A stretch of DNA of 6,291 nucleotides from Weeksellaceae bacterium (GTDB lineage Bacteria; Bacteroidota; Bacteroidia; Flavobacteriales; Weeksellaceae). Under the pieces are notes generated by a model. That model was not told the origin of the DNA, ran no database searches, and saw only the letters and a program-made list of their open reading frames with translations. Positions within the stretch are counted from its first letter, which is position 1, and every line of letters starts with the position of its first letter. This document shows, in pieces, positions 6,146-6,291 of the stretch. The position numbers and the translations under genes are program-made. The DNA is taken from NCBI GenBank assembly GCA_028694715.1, contig JAQVKJ010000087.1, positions 1 through 6,291 on the forward strand. Reading direction: 5' to 3'.

Positions 6146-6291
6146 TTATCTTTTGACAATCTTCTTGCTCACTGTTTTACCGTCCATTTTGATGTTCAGT
6201 ATATAAACTCCAGTAGGCAGTTGTCCGATATTGAGCTGACCGTTTTGGGACTTCAACTGAGATGAAATCAACAATCTACCCGAAACATCTG
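6146..6291 (-). CDS. C-terminal end of a protein with a T9SS type A sorting domain (N-terminus beyond window)
   Basis: The last 47 codons of a minus-strand gene are visible: the complete frame runs from 6289 to the TAA at 6148-6146 and enters from the right edge. The residues read DVSGRLLISSQ at 1-11, LPTGVYILNIKMDGK at 24-38, and end in KKIVKR. The pattern 'D-x-x-G-R ... LxxGxY-hydrophobic-x-hydrophobic ... K-K-h-V-K-R' is the C-terminal half of the type IX secretion sorting domain (Por_Secre_tail, type A). This domain directs Bacteroidota proteins through the outer membrane, where it is removed. The cargo is therefore probably secreted or attached to the cell surface; its function cannot be read from this fragment. 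The gene converges on the membrane-protein gene and shares its terminator. Confidence 0.85.
   Translation of the reverse strand, partial: DVSGRLLISSQLKSQNGQLNIGQLPTGVYILNIKMDGKTVSKKIVKR

Overview
The window reads as a chromosomal housekeeping and envelope region of a member of the Bacteroidota, probably a Flavobacteriia-like lineage. The signs are a DUF4270 lipoprotein, a short single-domain 'glycogen/starch synthase', a type IX secretion (T9SS) sorting domain at the right edge, promoters of the TAnnTTTG type, and start codons preceded by A/T-rich sequence with no Shine-Dalgarno motif. Rank below phylum is inference. Base composition and codon use look even throughout, and I see no mobile element, CRISPR array, rRNA or tRNA gene.

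Left arm, minus strand, read from about 3604 down to the left edge: a 275-residue GT5-type protein that holds only the N-terminal half of a glycogen synthase, then a DUF4270 surface-type lipoprotein, then glmS (cut by the left edge). Gaps are 9 bp and 5 bp, so this is almost certainly one operon. It joins a probably non-catalytic sugar-nucleotide-fold protein and an exported lipoprotein to the enzyme that makes glucosamine-6-phosphate for cell-wall and surface-glycan precursors.

Centre: a 100-bp divergent intergenic region (3605-3704) carries two back-to-back Bacteroidota-type -7 boxes whose polymerase footprints should overlap, one firing left into the GT5/DUF4270/glmS operon and one firing right into panC.

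Right arm, plus strand: panC and panD (the pantothenate branch of coenzyme A synthesis), then a multi-pass membrane protein of the LPG-synthase-TM/flippase-like family whose ATG overlaps the panD stop. panD has a good promoter of its own, placed so close to the ATG that its message would be leaderless or nearly so.

Right edge: after the membrane protein comes a 209-bp gap with nested inverted repeats (5982-6086) and a hairpin terminator that works in both directions. The last 47 residues of a convergent minus-strand gene encoding a T9SS type A sorting domain follow.

The part least explained by known biology is the leftward operon (degenerate GT5 protein plus DUF4270 lipoprotein plus GlmS) and its promoter shared back-to-back with the pantothenate genes.
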